The position numbers were made by a program, and so were the translations under genes. This document shows positions 10,080 through 20,700 of a DNA stretch of 64,000 bases, piece by piece. The DNA is from Phymorhynchus buccinoides. Its lineage: Eukaryota > Mollusca > Gastropoda > Neogastropoda > Raphitomidae. The stretch covers positions 13,910,929-13,974,928 of the forward strand of contig CM065706.1 of assembly GCA_017654935.2 (NCBI GenBank). The letters run 5' to 3'. How positions within the stretch are numbered: position 1 is the stretch's first letter; each line of letters starts with the position of its first letter. The notes below the pieces were generated by a model that was not told the origin of the DNA, searched no databases, and saw only the letters and a list, made by a program, of their open reading frames with translations.

Positions 10080-11610
10080 ATCATCAAAAAGAACTGTTTA
10101 TAACTGTAACAAAGTGCTTAAGTTTAATAAAAAGTTTCTTATTTTTTCGAGGAAAAGAAAGAAGGCATTAAATGCATACGCATTTGGTCGCAACAAAAAA
10201 AAAAAAAAAGTACCGTGGAAGATATCTATTTCTTGTCAGCATTAAAAAAGAAGGGACAGACAAACAAATAATGGAAACTCATCTGCCACATCATGTACGT
10301 TACACTTTTCACAATTTCTTTCACTTCTGGGTATATTATCGTAGCGCAATTTATTAACTGGGAAGTTATTATTAGTTGTTCCAAATTTTAGAATGGTAAA
10401 CACATAATTCTTTATACGGTGGAAGTACTAAGTAGTAGGGATCAACACCAAATGATGGTTTAAACATTCTATAGTTCATATATAATTCATCATTATCAAC
10501 ATGCATGTACCAGGCTTGTAAGAAGCTATCTTTAAGACATCTCTTCACTTTCTCTTTGAACCATAATGGATGTACATCAAGCAAATTTTGATTCAACCAA
10601 AAACTACTTAAAACCAATTTCGTTTAAAAACGTATGAATGTATTTGATATATTTATTTTCGTGTACATTTAATTCATACATTCTCAAAAGGGTTTTTATA
10701 CACAATAAATATGATAGCTTTTCACTTGCACTGTGATGGTGTGTCACTAGGAGGTTAAACCAAAATGATAACATTCTGGATTTAACAGTGACTGATACGG
10801 GATATTTTCCTGTCTCTCCAAATATCATGAAAGGAGTCGATTGTCGCACTTTCAAAACCAACTTATAAAATTTTAGTTGCAGTCTTTGAATAATATCATT
10901 CATATCAAACCCCCACATTTCACATCCGTGTGTAAGAATTGGAAGTACAGTTTTATCAAAGAGGTCAATCATTAGGTCTGCAGGGAGCATCAATAACTTA
11001 GCTTTTGTCAACAAAGCAAACATTGCTCGAGAAGCTCAATCAAACAGGTCACGTTGTGCAACATGAAATCTGTTATTATATTTAATACAACAAACAAACA
11101 AACAACACGACAAGTGTAAAGTGACGTTATTTTATTCACAAGAGACAAAACAAAACTACTACTACATGTAAAAACAGTTTATTATAGTTAAAGCTTTAAT
11201 CCTAAGTACAAGAAAAAATCATGAACTATCTCTATCTTTTCTGTTCCTATAAAGAAACGTCAAGAAAACGTCTAACCTTACCCTTAGAAAAAATAACAAT
11301 GTTGCATTTCTTAGCATTTAATTTCAATTTCAAAATGTCACAATACTGTTTGATACCATCAAGACCTTGCTGTAATCCAGCTGAAGTTTCAGAACAAATG
11401 ATAGTGTCGTCTGCATACAGTAATAGAAACAATTTCAACAAAATGTCTACATCAGATTCACTGATGCCTGCTTCATTTGCTTCCCTTGCAACAAACAGTA
11501 ACAAGGCCAGTCATATCACCGGACATAAACTCTTTCATATCATTCAAAAACATGGCAAACATTACAGGTGACAAATTCTCTCCTTGTCCCACACCGACAT
11601 ACACAAATTA
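10080..11610 (-). mobile_element. Truncated LINE reverse transcriptase, right-arm copy
   Basis: Same content as 6760-8216 read on the minus strand: VGVGQGENLSPVMFAMFLND (about 11605-11545), LLYADDTIICSETS (about 11440-11395), DKTVLPILTHGCEMWGFD (about 10955-10905) and the C-terminal part ending near 10085. It has more frame breaks than the left copy, including a 13-A run near 10196. The same ORF1-to-YADD deletion junction and the same small nested insertion are present. Confidence 0.72.
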
Positions 11611-11671
11611 ATGGTCTCATGAGATTTCTTTTGCTTCTTTGATTCATGACGTTGAAGACAGGAGAAAGCAT

Positions 11672-12799
11672 TCATATCAGCTGTCCATGGCAGACTACTG
11701 TTCTGACTGTGAGACTGACGTTGCCCCTGAGGAGTTTCTTGAGCTTGTCGACTGTGAGACTGCTGTTGTCTCTGAGGTGTTTCCAGACGTCTGGTTGTTT
11801 CTGGGAGTATATGGTTTTGGGAGTTACCAGACTGGTTGGAGGGGTTGTTGGGGGCTTTGAGAGGATTGTTGTCGAAATCCCTCTTTTGTCCACATCCCCT
11901 GCTCTTGGGTATTCCATAAGGGAATGATTGTGCTGCTGTTTCCTGTTGTTGTAGAACATGCGCCCCTTCCAGACGTAAGCATGTCTGCCAGCATTCTTTT
12001 CATCTCTGAGCACCTGGCTCTGGCGGTCAGTCAGATCTGAGGAAACACGAATGTTCAGGGTGGTTGCCATTTCCTTCCTACATTCTTGAGACTGCAAAAT
12101 CGATAGCTTATCCTGCCAACGAAATAGGCGGGCGATTACTGGTCGTGGGCGATTGTAGTTGTTCCTTTGTCCCAGGCGATGTGCCCATTCCACATCTTCC
12201 GTAGTCCATTGTTTGGAAGGAAAGAAACGGCTCAGAAGCTGTACCACTTTCTGCATGCACTTAGAGTTGTCTTCATGTGGACCTTCGTAAACGTTGAAAA
12301 AACGCAAGTTGTTTCTGCGTGAGAAGGATTCAAGTTTGTCAACTTGATCGTCCATTATGTGGGCCACTTCCAGAAACAGGTCTTTCCACTGAAAGAGATT
12401 GTCACATTGCTCTTTAAAGATAGTGCACTGATTGGATAGGTATTTCACGTCTCCTTTTAACTGGTCATTGTCCTGTTGAAGAACACCACACCATGACTCC
12501 ATCCTGCCCATGGTGTCCATGTCATACCGATCAGACTGATGATTGTACCCTGCCAAGGAAAACAGGTTTCTGTGAAGGTTGCTCGGAGGAGCTGAGGTCT
12601 GAAACTGCTCATTCCTGGAAGGGTGTGTGTGGCTTTGTTCGTAGCTTGACTGTCCATTGTTTTGCATCCATTCTGCTGTCGGAGAGGGGCCAGGATTTGA
12701 TTCGACATCACCACACGAAAGGAGGAGATAACTTATCAGAATAGCACATGCTTTGATGGAAAAGAACTGCAGAATGCCTCTTGTGTACACTATGAGCAC
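11672..12799 (-). CDS. LINE ORF1 protein with N-terminal 2A-like motif, right-arm copy
   Basis: A 375-codon frame nearly identical to the protein at 5552-6682. The 2A-like motif (GDVESNPGP) is intact at residues 30-38 (about 12686-12712). Differences include F14S, R44W, A57T, S61R, L72P and loss of one N in the NNN run near residue 214. The coiled-coil and SRRNNLRFF RNA-binding region are kept. Retention of an open frame in both arms shows either recent divergence or that the arms are alleles or assembly duplicates of one element. Confidence 0.75.
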   Translation of the reverse strand: MLIVYTRGILQFFSIKACAILISYLLLSCGDVESNPGPSPTAEWMQNNGQSSYEQSHTHPSRNEQFQTSAPPSNLHRNLFSLAGYNHQSDRYDMDTMGRMESWCGVLQQDNDQLKGDVKYLSNQCTIFKEQCDNLFQWKDLFLEVAHIMDDQVDKLESFSRRNNLRFFNVYEGPHEDNSKCMQKVVQLLSRFFPSKQWTTEDVEWAHRLGQRNNYNRPRPVIARLFRWQDKLSILQSQECRKEMATTLNIRVSSDLTDRQSQVLRDEKNAGRHAYVWKGRMFYNNRKQQHNHSLMEYPRAGDVDKRGISTTILSKPPTTPPTSLVTPKTIYSQKQPDVWKHLRDNSSLTVDKLKKLLRGNVSLTVRTVVCHGQLI

Positions 12800-12847
12800 A
12801 AGTCACGGGCCATACCTGGGTTTCCATCTAGACATAGTACAGAACCT

Positions 12848-13003
12848 GGGCCTGTATTCACGTTGAGATAGCATGAGACTTATAGCATGATGCTAACTTA
12901 GAAGCTCTTCCAATGTCCTATAGGATTTAATAGAACTTTCGGAAGAGCTTCTAAGTTAGCATCATGCTAAGTCTCATGCTATATCAACGTGAATACAGGC
13001 CCC
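12848..13003. repeat. 156-bp hairpin, right-arm copy
   Basis: Same palindrome as 5351-5503, with a TA insertion in one half and one extra base at its outer end. Confidence 0.75.
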
Positions 13004-13098
13004 TGGTCGCCACACCCCAACATGAGAAACAGGCGTTGCGCATGGTCAGTTGATGCCAGAATGGAAGGAAGGGGGGATGGTGAGAAACCAGTACTGTC

Positions 13099-13106
13099 AG
13101 AGAGAG

Positions 13107-13163
<57 letters not shown>

Positions 13164-13368
13164 ACGAACGAACGAAATTTTATTTATACAGGGTAATGAG
13201 ATAAGGGCATACCATACTTTTTACACCCAGCCCTGTGGTAAACGAAAATATCGAAATAAACAACAATTAAAAAACAACAACAATCCAATGAAAGAATATA
13301 ATAAATGACAACCATGAATATCATGTAAAAGTGAAAAATGTTGAGGGAGAGAGGGAGGGAGAGAGGAG

Positions 13369-13403
<35 letters not shown>

Positions 13404-13480
13404 AGAGAGAGAGAGAGAGAGAGAGAGTCGAGAGAGAGAGAGAAGGTGAGGGAGTGAGAGAGAGAGAGAACCAACGAACA
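13099..13480. repeat. (GA)n blocks around retroposon-tail-like segments
   Basis: GA tracts at 13099-13160 and 13350-13470 are separated by a segment starting near GGGTAATGAGATAAG that is repeated after the second tract (13499-13556). Confidence 0.85.
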
Positions 13481-13566
13481 AACTATGTGATTTTATTCAG
13501 GGTAATGAGATAAGCTAATTAGTTACAGCTTTCTTCACTCAGCCCTGAGGCAAACAACAAAGAAGC

Positions 13567-13828
13567 AACGAGAAGAGAGAGAGAGGAGGGGGAGAGGGGG
13601 GGGGGGGGGGGGGGGGGGCGTTTCCCCCACACCTTACCACACTAATGTCATTTTGGTCTACATGGTGGGGATGCGCCCTTGGCATCCTCACTATTAGCGC
13701 ATTTCAGCCCAGCCCTCCGGAGTAGCAGCTTCCTCATCAGTTCTCTGGAAGCCATAGTCGGAAACTATGTTGTTAATTTCTGTCTGTCCATCTGCTGTCA
13801 GTCAACCCTGTAAAGTTTTTTTTAATTT
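13567..13828. other. GA/G-tract and unrecognised flank before copy A
   Basis: A GA tract and about 21 consecutive G (13597-13618) are followed by ~200 bp without a recognisable feature. This flank has no match before copy B, so it marks the outer edge of the duplicated block. Confidence 0.6.
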
Positions 13829-13984
13829 TAAATAATTCGTGTTTTATGTAGGGAGTTTAAATGCGAGTTGTGTGAGTGCGATAAAGTGAATTTTTGTTTT
13901 TCTAAATAATTTTAAGTACATGTATTTTGAATATCATTTGTGTGAGTGGGGTAAACTTACTTTTATTTTATTTTTTCTTCTTTT

Positions 13985-14065
13985 CTTTTTCATGTAAAGC
14001 GCGATTAGTCCTGCTGTGTCAGGAGAATAGCGCTATAGAAGATTTATTTATTTATTATTATTAAA
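13985..14065 (+). repeat. LINE 3'-tail remnant (AAGCGC...AGCGCTATAGAAG, TTA-rich end)
   Basis: A short AAGCGCG...AGCGCTATAGAAG element ending in TTATT repeats resembles the 3' ends of several LINEs; a related tail is at 33735-33790. Copy B has it at 42222-42306. Confidence 0.5.
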
Positions 14066-14384
14066 CGACAGACTGGTTGACAGTACATCTGTTCTGCACG
14101 CGCAGCGAACAAGACACCAGCCATTCCATCGCGTGACTCGCGTCATCTTCTGTGTGTCTGAAAACGTTGAATTACTGTTTGTGTGACAAGGTCCTGTCTC
14201 TGGTTTCACAACACAGCCACTGCTACCACAACCTAAAATTTGTGTTCTAGCTATAAATGTAGCATGTGTGATGGAGTGGGTATTTCAATCTTTATTATTA
14301 TCTTCATCAGCAACAGTAACCTAATGCGTAAACCTAACAATAATGGATGGGATGTGACATCATTGATACTTAATGTATCAGCCT
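14066..14384. other. Downstream flank of gene 1A, no feature seen
   Basis: No coding or repeat signal recognised. The matching stretch in copy B is 42307-42604. Confidence 0.5.
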
Positions 14385-14520
14385 AGTGTAGTGGCACAGT
14401 GGTAGCGCGTTCGCCTCGTGTCAAGGCCTCGCCTCCAGGATCGTTCGCATCATCTTTATATCTACGTATGTCCCATATGTGTCTGTTCCAGACCGGAGGA
14501 AGTTAAACAGATTTCCATTC
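14385..14520 (+). mobile_element. tRNA-derived SINE remnant
   Basis: The sequence has a polymerase III A-box-like TGGCACAGTGGTAGCGCG at about 14395 and a B-box-like GATCGTTCGCATC at about 14440, with tRNA-like spacing, followed by an unrelated body (PuCCATATGTG...GGAGG..GTTAAAC). A gene for a working tRNA is unlikely because the arms do not pair well. Confidence 0.5.
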
Positions 14521-14683
14521 GGGGTCCAGGACTAATTAAAGCATAAAAAAGGCATGAACAATTACAATTACACCGGACCTTTTCAACGCCATGAACTACA
14601 CGCTAAACCCTAACAGGATAAAATCCGTGACACAATTAACACACCGCATAGACGTGTACAATAAGATATCAATATTTATTTTC

Positions 14684-14689
14684 AGTTCA
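14684..14689 (-). terminator. Candidate poly(A) signal of gene 1A
   Basis: AATAAA on the minus strand about 110 bp beyond the stop codon. A second hexamer overlaps the stop codon itself (14796-14801). Copy B has both. Confidence 0.4.
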
Positions 14690-14796
14690 AACGGATTACA
14701 TTTTCTTTTTGTTTAACTTATCTGTGGCTTGACCTTGTGCTAATATTTAGCTAAATATAATGTTTAAACACAACCCGTTGGCTATTTTGAAGACAT

Positions 14797-16867
14797 TTAT
14801 TTCACTCTGCCTGCTGCAGCTTTGGCAACATGTCCCAGACGTTGCAGTACTCGCTGTATCTTGGTGTGTCTGCGTTTCTCTAACGCCACGTTGAATCCAT
14901 ACAGCACTGGAGTGATGGTCATGGCGAATGGCAGGGCAAAGGCTGCCACAGCAGAGCGGGTTTCTGCAGGCCGTAGGTCTAATCTGGGCATCAGTAGAAC
15001 CAGAACATCCACCAGGAACCAGCCACAGGCCTCAGTCACTGAGATGGGGATGGTGCGGCGAGCAGAGTCCAGCTGATGAGATCGTTGAGAGCTGACCAGA
15101 AACACTATGGGGTTGGACTGGATAATGACGTGGATGTACAGCTGACCTGCCATGACCAGCACCATCAGCAGCGTGTTCACGGTGATCACAGCGTGTACCG
15201 CGTGGTCATCTTCACCCAGAGGGGGCGGTCAAGGGCAGAGGGACACACAGTCCAGTTTGATGATGGAGAGTCCAGGGGAAAACGTGGAGCAGGGTGGACA
15301 GAAGCAGTCCCATCCCCCAACACAGGAGGCTGGAGGTGACCACCTGTCTCGTGGCCCACACCTGTACGTGTGGCCTGGCCAGGTGAACGCAGTGACTCGC
15401 TGTCAGACACAGCAGGATCAAGGCAGACACCTGCACAAAAAACAGGTAGAGAAAGCTGCACAGGGAACACCAGGCACTGTACCTCCACCCCCTGTCTTCC
15501 CACAGATACTGCCCCCGGTACATCTGGTCAGCCACACACACTGCCAGCAGATACACCCCCATCACCAGGCTGGACACGGACAGCTGACACACAAAGACAC
15601 CAGCTCCGCTCCTCCTCTGCTGATCTCCACGCAGGAGGAAGAAGAGGTGGACTCCATTGCCCAGCAAGGCTACAACGGCCAGGAGGACAGTCACAGCACG
15701 TAGAGCGGCTGACCCCAACAGACGGTGACAGGAGGAGAGCAGAGAGGGAGGGGAGTGGCAGTGTTCAGGGTTGAAGCCTGCAGGCAAGTTCTCAGCACAG
15801 CACAGCATGGGGTCGTCTGTATGAACAGAGCGTAACAGGGAGAGGGGGGTGAGCCAGTGACGGGGGAGGTGGTGCAGGTCACAGCCTGTCACGTCCAGTG
15901 TCTGTAGCTGTGGTATGGGCAAACTGCCAGTCACCCGCTGCACGCCACTCCGTGACAGGTTGAGCAGGGTCAGTGAATAGCGCACGTGCAGCACAGAATG
16001 GTTAAGTTGAGTCTGTGGTTCTGAGGATCTGTTATCTTCAAACAGTTCAGTCAGTGGATTGCCAGCAAGCACCAACACCTTCAGATTCTTCTCATGGCTC
16101 AACATGTCTGTAGTCAGTAAGGAAATGTCGTTGTAACTGACGTCTAAAATTACCAAGTTGGGCAACAGAGGAAGAGACATGTTAGCGAGAGCACAACGCT
16201 GAAGAGCCAGAAATATTAACATGGTACTGTTCCACAGATGATATGGCTTCATCCCACTGTTGCTAGCATCCAAATAGCGCACTTCAGGAAAGCCGTTAGT
16301 GTTGAATTCTCTCCTGCAGCGAAAAGACAGACCCTGGCACGTGCAGCTCGTGGAGGGACACACGTGACCACAGAACCGTTCATCATCCTGCTGCTTACAG
16401 TGCTGGAACCCGTCACACACGTGGTCAGGATGCAGACAGACACGGGAACCCCGGCACCGGTAGAACCCTGGACAGGCGAACATCTCACAGCGGGCCTCGT
16501 CCTCATGACCCGGACAGTCGAACATGTCGTTGCAGAGGACAAAGACAGGCAGGCAGTAACCGTTACCAGGACATTGGAAGTGGGTCTGTGGACATATTGT
16601 GGTGTTACCCCTGTGGTCATCTTCACCAGAAGGCGGCAATGGTTCAAACAGATATCTGCCATAAATCTGTTTGTCAAAGATCACCACAGCTGGGGGCTGA
16701 AGATGACGATTCCGGTCAGAGTAATATGAGTCGTTAGGGGAAAGTTCACTCTGATATTTTGTCAATAACAGTGTACGTGATATATAGCTTTTCACCGCAC
16801 AATCTGCTTCATCAAATGCATTGGTACATTCATGCTGACCGTTGCACCATTGCTCCATGGACAAGCA
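14797..16867 (-). CDS. Receptor gene 1A, terminal exon: LDLa, LRR and 7TM (one frameshift)
   Basis: Terminal exon of a GRL101-like receptor. The acceptor is TTTTCAG|TGC at 16868, giving phase 0. It finishes an LDLa repeat begun in the previous exon (CLSMEQWCNGQHEC...C), then has two further LDLa repeats (CPQTHFQC..., CPGFYRC...), an LRR N-cap (CPSTSCTCQG), about six leucine-rich repeats, a cysteine-rich hinge (DDPMLCCAENL) and seven hydrophobic segments. It differs from copy B by one extra base near 15200 that breaks the frame in the loop after TM4: 567 codons are open from 16915 to 15212, and 130 more follow in another frame (15189-14797). The loop between TM5 and TM6 is also unlike copy B. 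Class A GPCR motifs are missing, as in copy B. Either a recent pseudogene or a base-call error. Confidence 0.82.
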
Positions 16868-17215
16868 CTGAAAATCCAGCAATACTGACGTAACATTCAA
16901 ACGGAACAGACACATTGTAACTCATAAACTACATGCAATATAGTTTTTGGTGATTATTTTTAAAATTTCATCAAGAAAACAACAATGGTAGCATATGGGT
17001 ACCGGGTTAATTTTGCAAAAATTTCAGTGCCACAACAAAGAAAGGTAATGTTAGGGGGGGGGGGGGGTGTAGGAGAGGGGAATCCTCCCATGTTTGCTTT
17101 GGAATGCAAACATAAACCCTCTATTTTTATGCTATGTTTGTGTTGATCTAAATCCACTGTCCCCTGAAAGTTAATGACACGAGTATGTGGCCCAGATCAA
17201 ACAAAACATTGTTCA

Positions 17216-17217
17216 TA

Positions 17218-17255
<38 letters not shown>

Positions 17256-17337
17256 ATCTCTCTCTCTCTCTATTCTCTATCTCACACACACTCACACACA
17301 CACCACACACACACACCCACACAAACACACACAAACA

Positions 17338-17374
<37 letters not shown>

Positions 17375-17389
17375 TGAGAGAGAGAGAGA

Positions 17390-17445
<56 letters not shown>

Positions 17446-17451
17446 AGAGGT
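17216..17451. repeat. (CT)n-(CA)n-(GA)n compound microsatellite
   Basis: CT, CA and GA runs follow one another in the last intron of gene 1A. Copy B (45452-45683) has the same design with different run lengths. The CT and GA halves could pair with each other. Confidence 0.9.
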
Positions 17452-17621
17452 GACGGGTGTGATACGTTCATAGGTCTCTACAAAAATTAGTTGGAACAAA
17501 ATAGTACACTTGTTTGATCTAAGACCATGGATTCTATGCACTTTTTAACTGAATGTTTTCATTATCCTATTTCACTTTGGACTATGACTAAACGAGCTGG
17601 TCAGGTTGTGGGTCATCTGAC

Positions 17622-18142
17622 CTGCCCATTGTTGCCGCACTGCAGCACAGCGTGCAGAGGACAGGGCCGGTAGGTGCAGAACCCTTCGTCAGTACCATCA
17701 AAGCAGTCCTCACGAGAGTCACACACCACAGTGAAAGGCACTCGCTGCTCCACCACTCCGCAGGAAAAGTAAAACGGAAATGACGTCACGGGTGCGTCAC
17801 ACCACGAGGAAGAGGGAGAATCCCAGGCGAAAGACGTGACGTCATTTCTACTCCAGCAACGGCTGTCGACGTCACAAGCCAAAAACGCCCAAGTCCAGTG
17901 CTGGTGGGGGCAAGGAGAGAACAGCGATGGGTGGGGAGTGGTGAAGGCATAGGTGCTTGTTAAATTGGGTAGAGCAATGGGAGGGCCGTTTGGGTCAAAG
18001 GGTTGGCTCTCCTTCGGTCGACTTTGTGAAAAAGATGACAGCTCACACACGTAAGATGCTGAGTGTTTCCAGTCACAGGGCCTAACGACAACGTATGTAT
18101 CACTCAGAGTTGTAAGCTGACCACAAAATCGAAAACCTAATC
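17622..18142 (-). CDS. Receptor gene 1A, exon: end of C-type lectin domain plus LDLa
   Basis: 521-bp exon between acceptor TTTCATTTAG|GA (18143) and donor CAG|GTCAGA (17621), phase 1 in, phase 0 out. It codes for the end of a C-type lectin fold (FRFCGQL...RPCDWKHSASYVCE), a ~70-residue linker rich in P, S and W, an LDLa repeat (CGVVEQRVPFTVVCDSREDCFDGTDEGFC) with the acidic calcium-site pattern, and the first half of a second LDLa (CPLHAVLQCGNNGQ) that is completed by the terminal exon. Copy B is 45855-46375, nearly identical. Confidence 0.82.
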
Positions 18143-18949
18143 CTAAATGAAAGCTTGAAGCTTCAAGTGCATGATACAGTAGAAGTACAAAACACAAAAA
18201 TAGACATCAACGAAGGCTGGCATATAATAAGGCATAACGATGGCTGGTATAATTATGCTATGCTGCCCATTTCAAAACAAACTGTGAATGTTCCATACGT
18301 ATCTTTGCATTATATTCTTCAATTTTATATCGATAATGTAGTTGTTTTCAAAAAGACTAATGTTCTTGGTTGTATATCATTTTATTTTACACTATGTAGT
18401 CTATTATGTTACCGTAAATATGTGAAATCAGTAATTTCATGAAATTCCTAAACATGTTCAGTAATTTCATGAAATTACTGTGACCCCCAGTAATTACATA
18501 AAATGACTACAAATCCTATTTAAGCGTTGTAAATTTTAACGTAAATTACTTAAATCAGGCACCAGGTATTCATGAAATTACTAAACGCCACTTCCTTGGC
18601 TAAATTTGAACGAAATTGTCATACCCAGTATGCAATTTGACTTCCTCTGATTTGATAAACATGCCTGACTGCTTCCAACCCTTTGAGATGTGTGTAGTGT
18701 GAAGGAATGGAAGCGCTCAAAGTTTTAAGTATTGTATCTTTTAGTATTATATATTGTATAACTCTTAAACTACATTGCAAACCCATACAAGTAGGCCAAG
18801 AGACAAACAGAATAAAACAATATCTGTATTTTGCAAAATGCAATACAATTTGAAACATTCTTACAACTAATAACAATCACATGCCAGCAAAATATACATT
18901 GTAAGACAATATAGACTCAAAACTAGAGCGTTAAGACGCTAGACCACCG

Positions 18950-19890
18950 CAGCCATGCGGCAGCATTTTCGGCTCCAGTGACCTTGACCTTTGACCTATG
19001 ACCTTGATTTTCGAACTTGGTCTAGATATCCTTAGTACCTATCCGCAAGCAAAATTTGATTGTCCTAGGTCCCTGCGTTCAAACGTTATCGTGCAGCATT
19101 TTTGGCCCCAGTAATCTTGATCTTTGATCTACGACCTTCATTTTTAAATTTTGCTTTGACCTTTGACCTATGACCTTCATGTTTTGAATTTGGCGGAAAT
19201 ATTCTTAGTTCAAGTTCAAGTTCAAGTTCAAGTATACTTTAATATCTCCCAAAGAGAAATTCAGGTTATTATAAATAGCAATATTTGAGCATCCTAGGTC
19301 CCTCCGTTCAATCTTTAATCATGCCAGGTGCTCAGCAGCATTTTTCGGCGGCCAATGACCTTGACCTTTTACCTATAATCTTCATTTTTTAACTTGGCCT
19401 AGATACCTTTGGTACATGCAAAATTTGAGCGTCCTAGGTCCCTCTGTTATTGTGCCAGGTGTTCGGCAGCATTTTCTTCTCCAGTGACCTTGACCTTTTA
19501 TCTACGACCTTCATTTTTTAAATTTTGCCGAAATATTCTTAGTACCAATCTGCATGCAAAAAAATTTGAGAATCCTACTCCTAGGTTCTTCCGTTCAATC
19601 GTAATCATGCCAGGTGCTTGGCAGCATTTTCGGTGCAGTGACCTTGATCTTTGACCCATTACCTTCATTTTTGAACATGGCCTAGATATCTTAAGTACCT
19701 ACCCATCCATAGGGTCCCTCCGTTAACGTGTCAGGTGTTCGGCAGCATTTTTGGCTCCAGCTGACCCTGATAACCTATTATACCTTTCATTTTCGAACTT
19801 GGCCTACATATTCTTAGTACCTAATCCGCATGCACAATTTGAGCGTCCTAGATCCCTTCGTTCAAAATGTTATCGTGTTAACATAGATAG
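18950..19890. repeat. Tandem array of ~140-240 bp units rich in AGGTCA half-sites, copy A
   Basis: About six diverged units share GGCAGCATTTTCGG, then TGACCTTGACCTTTGACC (direct AGGTCA half-sites on the other strand spaced by 0 and 1 base), CTTCATTTTTGAACTTGG, and CCTAGGTCCCTCCGTTC. The best preserved core is at about 18978-19004; others are near 19155, 19354, 19483 and 19638. Spacing of one base is the DR1 arrangement bound by several nuclear receptors. Function is not shown. Confidence 0.7.
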
Positions 19891-20159
19891 TCAGTCAGAT
19901 AGTCAGTCGGCTTCAGAATGCACTGAAAACATTACCAGCTTCGCTCTCTTCGTTCGTGGCTAGTAATCAAATGCTTACATTTGCTAACTATATTAAAATT
20001 TACAGTATATAAAATACATTATAAAATAAAAGCAACCAAACGCACATCAGTATCATAGACAATGTGTTCAAGATGTTATCAAAATTGGTGAATTGGTTCA
20101 AAACACAATGTTAATTTGGTAGCAAGCAACACAGTCCTTTAAACAATAGTGTAGAGCGA

Positions 20160-20700
20160 ATATGCAGTCATACTTCACTTTTGGTACGATGTTCTGAAAA
20201 TTTGAAGGCGAATGTTTTGTGAAATGTCCTTTTAATTTAGAGGATGACACACGCTGTTCCGCGCTGTTTCCCTTGTTAAAATAACACAAAAATAACGGAC
20301 TCTATAAGATTGTGAAAGGAGACGGCGCATTGCTCATTCTCGTAATCCAATCAAATTCCAAGAACATGCACGTTCATGTCTCGTGGGTCACGTGTGTGGA
20401 GAGAGAGGGGGGGAGGGCGTCTGTGCATATGTTTTTTTTTATTGGCTTTCTATTTATAATTTTGTTTGAGAAATAAATTTTATTGGACGTGCTTCTGAAT
20501 CTATATGGGTCAAAAGGTGATTGAGCAATCTGTTTGAGATTCTTTCGACTTCTCATAGAGTTCTCTACTTTTGAGTTAGTTTAACAACGGACACATCGTC
20601 GAACAGCGTGTGTCATCCTCTAAAATAGAAGATTATCTTGCAAAATATTTGCCTTCAAATTTTCGTAGCATCGTACCAAAAGGGAAGTATCCCTATAGTA
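20160..20700. mobile_element. Nested foldback inside the TIR element (complete only in copy A)
   Basis: 20168-20268 and 20600-20697 are inverted copies of about 85% identity (shared GGATGACACACGCTGTT and TTTTGGTACGATG). Copy B lacks the left arm, with four matching bases (ATTG) at the deletion ends. Confidence 0.6.

Larger units (their letters stand above)
9663..13566 (-). repeat. Right arm of the large inverted repeat (mate 5109-8615)
   Basis: Reverse-complement match to the left arm across the 2A element, its hairpin and its upstream lead. It is about 400 bp longer because of a second retroposon-tail/GA block (13165-13470) and many small insertions in homopolymers. The two arms are separated by 1,047 bp, 500 of which are N. 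Confidence 0.85.

Noticed and set aside
14385..14460. A functional tRNA gene
   Set aside because: Promoter boxes are recognisable but the stems do not pair convincingly and a SINE-like body follows.
15076..15774. Long plus-strand frames opposite the gene 1 7TM exon
   Set aside because: They are antisense to a well-supported GC-rich exon and have no domain pattern; the same applies at 43439-44010 and 30943-31527.
17174..17541. Frames rich in SLSLSL, ERERER or CVCVCV
   Set aside because: Translations of CT/GA/TG microsatellites, here and at 13184, 23057, 35123, 45417 and 62915.
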